Assembly (NCBI GenBank): GCA_039028155.1
Contig: JBCCIS010000002.1
Location: 62,001 to 126,000 of the forward strand
Length of the DNA: 64,000 bases
Reading direction: 5' to 3'
Source: Pseudomonadota bacterium
GTDB taxonomy: Bacteria > Pseudomonadota > Alphaproteobacteria > SP197
Position numbers and translations under genes: made by a program. The notes beneath the pieces were generated by a model that searched no databases, was not told the DNA's origin, and was given only the letters and a program-made list of their open reading frames with translations. Positions 60,062 through 64,000 of the stretch are shown piece by piece; the stretch's first letter is position 1; every line of letters begins with the position of its first letter.

Positions 60062-60472
60062 ATGCCCGATGAAGTCAACGCAGTCGTCGAGACGCGACGT
60101 CGCCGCCATCGCGACCTCTTGTGGTTGACGCTGGGTTGGGCGGCGCTTGTGCTGGGCGCGGTCGGTATCTTCCTTCCGGTGTTGCCGACCACGCCGTTCG
60201 TCATTCTTGCCGCCTTCGCGTTCGGCAAGGGCTCGCCGCGCCTGCGCCACTGGCTGGTCAGTCACGCCCGGTTCGGTCCCATGATCCACGATTGGGAGAC
60301 CTATGGTGCGATCGCCCGGCCCTACAAGATCATGGCCTGCACGGTCATGGCGCTGACCTTCATCGTCAGTCTTGTTGTCGGCCTCGCCTGGTGGATCCTC
60401 GCCATCCAGGCCGCCTGCATGATCCCCGCGGGGATCTATGTCGCCACCCGGCCGGATGGTCCGAAGGGCTGA
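60062..60472 (+). CDS. DUF454 (YbaN-like) inner-membrane protein
   Basis: A protein of 136 residues with LGWAALVLGAVGIFLPVLPTTPFVILAAFAFGKGSPRLRHWL, the hallmark of DUF454 (G-x-LP-x-LPTTPF), in two hydrophobic segments, then DWETYGAIARPYKIMAC and further hydrophobic stretches. Function is not established. It lies in the same direction and close to the HIT gene. Confidence 0.88.
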   Translation: MPDEVNAVVETRRRRHRDLLWLTLGWAALVLGAVGIFLPVLPTTPFVILAAFAFGKGSPRLRHWLVSHARFGPMIHDWETYGAIARPYKIMACTVMALTFIVSLVVGLAWWILAIQAACMIPAGIYVATRPDGPKG

Positions 60473-60527
60473 CGGTGTGTAAGCGGCGTTGGACGCACAC
60501 CGGTAACGCGGGCTAAAGACCCTCGTC

Positions 60528-61490
60528 ATGAGTGGTCACGATTCCACAACGTCCGCGGATGACACCGCGCAAACGACGCGACGCACCGAGCTGATCGGTA
60601 TCGCGTGTGTCGTCATCTCCGCGCTTGCGCTGTCGCTGAAGGGGATACTGGCGAAGTACATCTATGCCGAGGGCGTCGATGTCGTGACGCTGATGGCGGT
60701 GCGCTATGGCCTGGCGTTTCCGATGATGGTGCTGGCGGCGACGGCGCTGCGCGGCGGATTCCGAAACCTCGCCATGGCGCCGCGGGATTTTCTCTACGCC
60801 ATCGGTGGCGGGCTGATCGGCTACTGGCTTGCCGGTTACCTCGACTTCACCGCTCTGGCGCTGATCGACGTCTCGGTCGAGCGCGTGCTGTTGTTCAGCT
60901 TCCCAATTTTCGTGCTCGCCTTCGATTCGATCCGGCGTCGGCGCTGGCCGCCGGCGCGCCAGCTCATCGCGTTGGTCGGTGCCGAGGCGGGCATCATCCT
61001 CGTCATGGGTGTGGCCAACGGCGAGCTCTTTCACACGAACCTTGTCGGCGGCCTTTGGGCGATCGGTTCGGCGTTCGCCTTTGCCATCTACTTCATGATC
61101 AACCAGGCGCTCGGTCCCAAACTTGGATCGGCGCGCATGGCGATGGGTGCCGTGACCGGCGCGGTCATCGGCACGACGACCCAGTTTCTGGTGTCGACGC
61201 CTGTCGAAGCGCTGGCCATGTCGTGGAGCGCCTTCATCATGATCGCGGCCATGGCGCTGTTCTGCTCGGTCATGCCGTTCCTCTTGATCACCGAGGGTAT
61301 CCGCCGGGTCGGTGCGTCGCGCTCCGCGCTGGTATCGACCATAGGTCCGGTCTCGACACTGGCGCTCGCCGCCTTGTTGTTGGGCGAGGTGATGACGCCG
61401 GCGCAGCTCGCCGGCGCGGCGCTCGTCATCGTTGCCATTCTGGCGCTGGAGGGAAAGCTGCCGCCGGTGCTGCGGCGTCTCTTACGCTGA
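60528..61490 (+). CDS. EamA-family (DMT) transporter
   Basis: A protein of 320 residues with ten hydrophobic segments arranged as two EamA repeats, such as LIGIACVVISALALSLKGILAKYIY in the first half and LVGGLWAIGSAFAFAIYFMINQALGP in the second. These drug/metabolite-superfamily permeases export amino acids, nucleotides or other metabolites. The substrate is unknown. The ATG is about 56 bp after the DUF454 stop, likely the same transcript or nearby. Confidence 0.9.
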   Translation: MSGHDSTTSADDTAQTTRRTELIGIACVVISALALSLKGILAKYIYAEGVDVVTLMAVRYGLAFPMMVLAATALRGGFRNLAMAPRDFLYAIGGGLIGYWLAGYLDFTALALIDVSVERVLLFSFPIFVLAFDSIRRRRWPPARQLIALVGAEAGIILVMGVANGELFHTNLVGGLWAIGSAFAFAIYFMINQALGPKLGSARMAMGAVTGAVIGTTTQFLVSTPVEALAMSWSAFIMIAAMALFCSVMPFLLITEGIRRVGASRSALVSTIGPVSTLALAALLLGEVMTPAQLAGAALVIVAILALEGKLPPVLRRLLR

Positions 61491-61553
61491 TAGGCTGACT
61501 GAGAAGTCGCATCGCCAGCCCACGCCCCGGCATTGTCCGATCGGACGAGGCTG

Positions 61554-62522
61554 CTATTCGATAATTCCGCGTTCCCTGAGGATCGCGTCGAGGCGGTCGT
61601 TCTGGGCGCCGTTAGCGTAGGCGCTCATGAAGTCGTCTTCGGCGCCGAGTTCATCGCCCATGGCGAGCCTGGCCATGCCGCGCATGAAATAGGCATCGCC
61701 CAGTTCCGGCGCGATCTCGATCAGGTGATTGAAGTCGGCAAGCGCCAATTCGTAACTACCCTGCTGGCCATAGACGACGCCGCGCCCGTAGAGCGCGCCG
61801 GCCTGGTCGGGATAGATCGCGAGCACCTTGTTGAAGTCGCTGAGCGCACTTTCATGGTCACCCAGTTCGGCCAGGACTGTGCCGCGTTCGGCCAGAAGAT
61901 CGGGATCGCCGGGCGTGATGTTCAACGCGGCGATATAGTCGACCACGGCGCGCTGGAGATTGCCGACGGAACGCCAGGCGCGCGCACGCCCGACATATGC
62001 GTAAAGCAGCGTGGGGTCGTACTCGAGCACCTCGGTGTAGGCGTCGAGCGCTTCCTTGGGTTGGCCCATGGCCAGCATGGCATCGGCGCGCGAAATGCGC
62101 GCGTCCAGCGCATTGGGCTGCAGCAGGATGACGCGCTCGAAATCGCCGAAGGCGGCTTCCGGCTGACCCAGGACCAGCAGCGTCTCACCCCGGTTATAGA
62201 GTGCGTCCGCGTAAGCCGGCGCAAGCGCGATCGCCTGATCGAAGTCATCCACCGCGTCGCCAAGCTGACCCATCAGCTGGCGGGCGACGCCGCGGTTAAA
62301 GTACATGATCGCGAGGCGCTCGGACGGCAGTTCGCCGGAGCGGATGATCGCCGTCAGTTTTTCGTGGGCGCCGGTGATGTCCCCGGCCTCGGCGGCGGCG
62401 AAGGCCGCGTTGATGTCGGCCTCGATATCGGCGGCGGCCGGCGCCGCCCATGCCAGCCCAACAGCCAAGGCGGCGGCCAAGACCAAGTGATGAAGGTGGC
62501 GTCCTGCGGGGCGCATCGGCAT
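61554..62522 (-). CDS. Secreted or periplasmic tetratricopeptide-repeat protein
   Basis: A protein of 322 residues. It has an N-terminal signal peptide (LVLAAALAVGLAWAAPAAAD) and then about seven TPR units of 34 residues. The recurring pattern is A-x-x-x-R-G-x-x-x-x-x-x-G-x-x-x-x-A-x-x-D-F, for example MYFNRGVARQLMGQLGDAV and ALYNRGETLLVLGQPEAAF. TPR scaffolds hold protein complexes. It converges with the EamA gene and diverges from the MATE gene. Confidence 0.9.
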   Translation of the reverse strand: MPMRPAGRHLHHLVLAAALAVGLAWAAPAAADIEADINAAFAAAEAGDITGAHEKLTAIIRSGELPSERLAIMYFNRGVARQLMGQLGDAVDDFDQAIALAPAYADALYNRGETLLVLGQPEAAFGDFERVILLQPNALDARISRADAMLAMGQPKEALDAYTEVLEYDPTLLYAYVGRARAWRSVGNLQRAVVDYIAALNITPGDPDLLAERGTVLAELGDHESALSDFNKVLAIYPDQAGALYGRGVVYGQQGSYELALADFNHLIEIAPELGDAYFMRGMARLAMGDELGAEDDFMSAYANGAQNDRLDAILRERGIIE

Positions 62523-62727
62523 CCAGTGGACCTAGGTGTTTTTTGCGGTCATCGCAAGTGTCGGACCGCGCCACCCGCCGGACCACTGCCGGCCGGGGCT
62601 TGCCGTGCGTGACGGACAAAGCCCATAATCCGCGCGGCCGCCGCCCGACGGCCAGGGGACCAAAAACCATGCGGATAAAGGCGGAGGCGCCCATCAGGAC
62701 GCCCGTTGTTGGCCAGGCTATCCAGCC

Positions 62728-64000
62728 ATGACGTCATCAACGTCACCGGCACCGGCCAAGCCCACCAAGGGTCGCGAGATCGGCACGCTGATCGCCATCG
62801 CCGCGCCGCTGGCGGCCGCCTATCTGGCGGAGTTCGGCATCTACTTGACCGACATGATGTTCGTCGGGCGGCTGGGCACGGTAGAATTGGCGGCGGTCGG
62901 CCTTTCCGGCAACTTGATGTGGGACGCGCTGTCGATCTCGATCGGCGTCATTTCCATCGTTGGCGTCCTGGTCGCCCAGGCCCACGGCAAAGGCGACAAG
63001 GCCGAGGCGAGCCTATGCGTGCGCCAGGGCATGTGGATGGCGGCCATGATGTCGGTGGTCGGCATCGGCTTTTGCCTGGCGCTGATCCCGGTGCTGACGT
63101 TGACAGGCCAGGATCCCGCGGTGATGGCGTCGGCGGAAGAGTACGTCTACGCGTTCATGTGGTCGTTCCCGCCGACCATGATTTACGCGGTGCTCGCCAA
63201 CTTCCTGGCCGCACTTGGGCGCGCCCACGTCATCATGGTCGTCGCCATCCTGGCGGTCGGCCTGAATATGGTCGTCAATTACACCCTGGTGTTCGGCAAT
63301 TTCGGTTTCCCGGCACTCGGTGTCGCCGGTGCCGGCTATGGCAGCGTCATTGTCAGTTTCTTCACGTTGGCCTGCCTGTCGGGCTATGTCCGGTGGTCGA
63401 CGGCGATCGAGGACTACATGATCTTCCCCGGCCTGCAGCGACCGGAACCCAAGGTGTGGGGCGACATCCTGCGCCACGGGCTGCCAATCGCCGGCATCAC
63501 GCTGGCCGAAAGTGGCATGTTCTCGGTCGTCGCGATCTTGATGGGCCTGTTCGGCGCTGTTGCGCTGGCGGCGAGCCAAATCGTCTTTGGCGTTATCGAT
63601 ATCGGTTTGGTGCTGGCCTTCGCGATCGCCGAGGCGGCGGCGATCCGGGTCGCCTACGGCATCGGCGCGGGCCGGCCGCAGCAGTCGCGCAATGCTGGCT
63701 TCCTGGCGCTCGCCATGGGCTCGGTCATCATCTTGATCGTCGCCACCATCGTCTGGACGGTGCCGGAACCGATCATCGGTTTGTTCCTCGGCGCGCTGGA
63801 GTATGCGGACGCAGACGTCGCCGCGCTCGCCATCAGCTTGTTCGCGGTCGCCGCCATCTTTCAGATCTTCGACGGCCTGCAGATGATCGCCGTCCAATCC
63901 CTGCGTGGCCTAAAGGACACGCTGGTACCCATGCTGCTCGCCTGCTTCGGCCTGTGGGGTTTCGGTGTCACCGGCGGCTACCTTCTGGGCTTCGTCGCCG
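62728..64000 (+). CDS. MATE-family efflux transporter (3'-truncated by window edge)
   Basis: The ATG at 62728 opens a frame that runs off the end of the window, so about 424 residues are present. I translated the start by hand: after a Ser/Pro/Lys-rich N-terminus, GREIGTLIAIAAPLAAAYLAEF leads into ten or so hydrophobic segments with the MATE pattern of two six-helix halves (for example MMFVGRLGTVELAAVGLSGN). MATE proteins export cationic drugs or organic cations with Na+ or H+. The C-terminus is missing from the window. Confidence 0.9.
   Translation, partial: MTSSTSPAPAKPTKGREIGTLIAIAAPLAAAYLAEFGIYLTDMMFVGRLGTVELAAVGLSGNLMWDALSISIGVISIVGVLVAQAHGKGDKAEASLCVRQGMWMAAMMSVVGIGFCLALIPVLTLTGQDPAVMASAEEYVYAFMWSFPPTMIYAVLANFLAALGRAHVIMVVAILAVGLNMVVNYTLVFGNFGFPALGVAGAGYGSVIVSFFTLACLSGYVRWSTAIEDYMIFPGLQRPEPKVWGDILRHGLPIAGITLAESGMFSVVAILMGLFGAVALAASQIVFGVIDIGLVLAFAIAEAAAIRVAYGIGAGRPQQSRNAGFLALAMGSVIILIVATIVWTVPEPIIGLFLGALEYADADVAALAISLFAVAAIFQIFDGLQMIAVQSLRGLKDTLVPMLLACFGLWGFGVTGGYLLGFVA

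Noticed and set aside
1-64000. rRNA, tRNA, insertion sequences, integrases and CRISPR arrays across the window
   Set aside because: Scanning both strands by eye, I found no tRNA-like fold with CCA-type ends, no transposase or integrase motif, and no spaced short repeats. A short tRNA could be missed by eye.

Overview
The window is high-GC chromosomal DNA from an alphaproteobacterium. The basis is gene order (mnmE-mnmG-rsmG-parA-parB, then holA-lptE-leuS on the other strand), palindromic parS sites TGTTTCACGTGAAACA, a DUF3576 lipoprotein, two small DUF1127 proteins, and the long yeast-type PurC. The parAB/parS block indicates the origin-proximal part of the chromosome, although I could not place an origin. 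I saw no rRNA, tRNA, CRISPR array or insertion sequence. Both ends cut genes: mnmE is 5'-truncated and a MATE transporter is 3'-truncated.

Layout. (1) 1-5474 (+): tRNA-U34 and 16S rRNA modification genes followed by the ParABS segregation system, with three parS sites, two of them inside rsmG. (2) 5491-10741 (-): VOC protein, holA, lptE, leuS and the DUF3576 lipoprotein. (3) 11074-12285 (+): a porin closed by a strong terminator. (4) 12414-19371 (+): eight consecutive PAPS-dependent sulfotransferase paralogues of 277-280 codons, overlapped at the end by a YggS-family PLP protein. This is the most striking feature of the window. (5) 20059-31808: mixed housekeeping and accessory genes: L,D-transpeptidase, Lon-like protease, esterase, response regulator, MFS permease, pyrE, metallo-hydrolase, methyltransferase, membrane adenylate cyclase, SDR and two small membrane proteins.

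(6) 31977-44546 (-): eleven tightly packed or overlapping genes. Four glycosyltransferases come first, mixed with a histidine phosphatase and a polysaccharide deacetylase-like protein. They are followed by a membrane protein and a complete oligopeptide-type ABC importer. Divergent from it, 44748-48434 (+) carries a 901-residue ABC exporter with a very large insertion in its nucleotide-binding domain, a cyclic-nucleotide-binding protein and a small methyltransferase. Together they look like an uncharacterised glycan-conjugate assembly and transport locus that may respond to cAMP. (7) 48444-58276 (-): enoyl-CoA hydratase-like protein, exonuclease III, Dabb protein, pabB, a nucleotidyltransferase, an RND efflux pair, purC and two DUF1127 genes with structured 3' regions. 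(8) 58524-64000: glutamine amidotransferase, HIT protein, DUF454 and EamA membrane proteins, a TPR protein and the start of a MATE transporter.

A dispersed palindromic repeat occurs at least five times (about 16684, 23021, 28634, 31836 and 59269). Its inner module lies in opposite orientation in different copies. One copy sits in the only sizeable gap of the sulfotransferase array.
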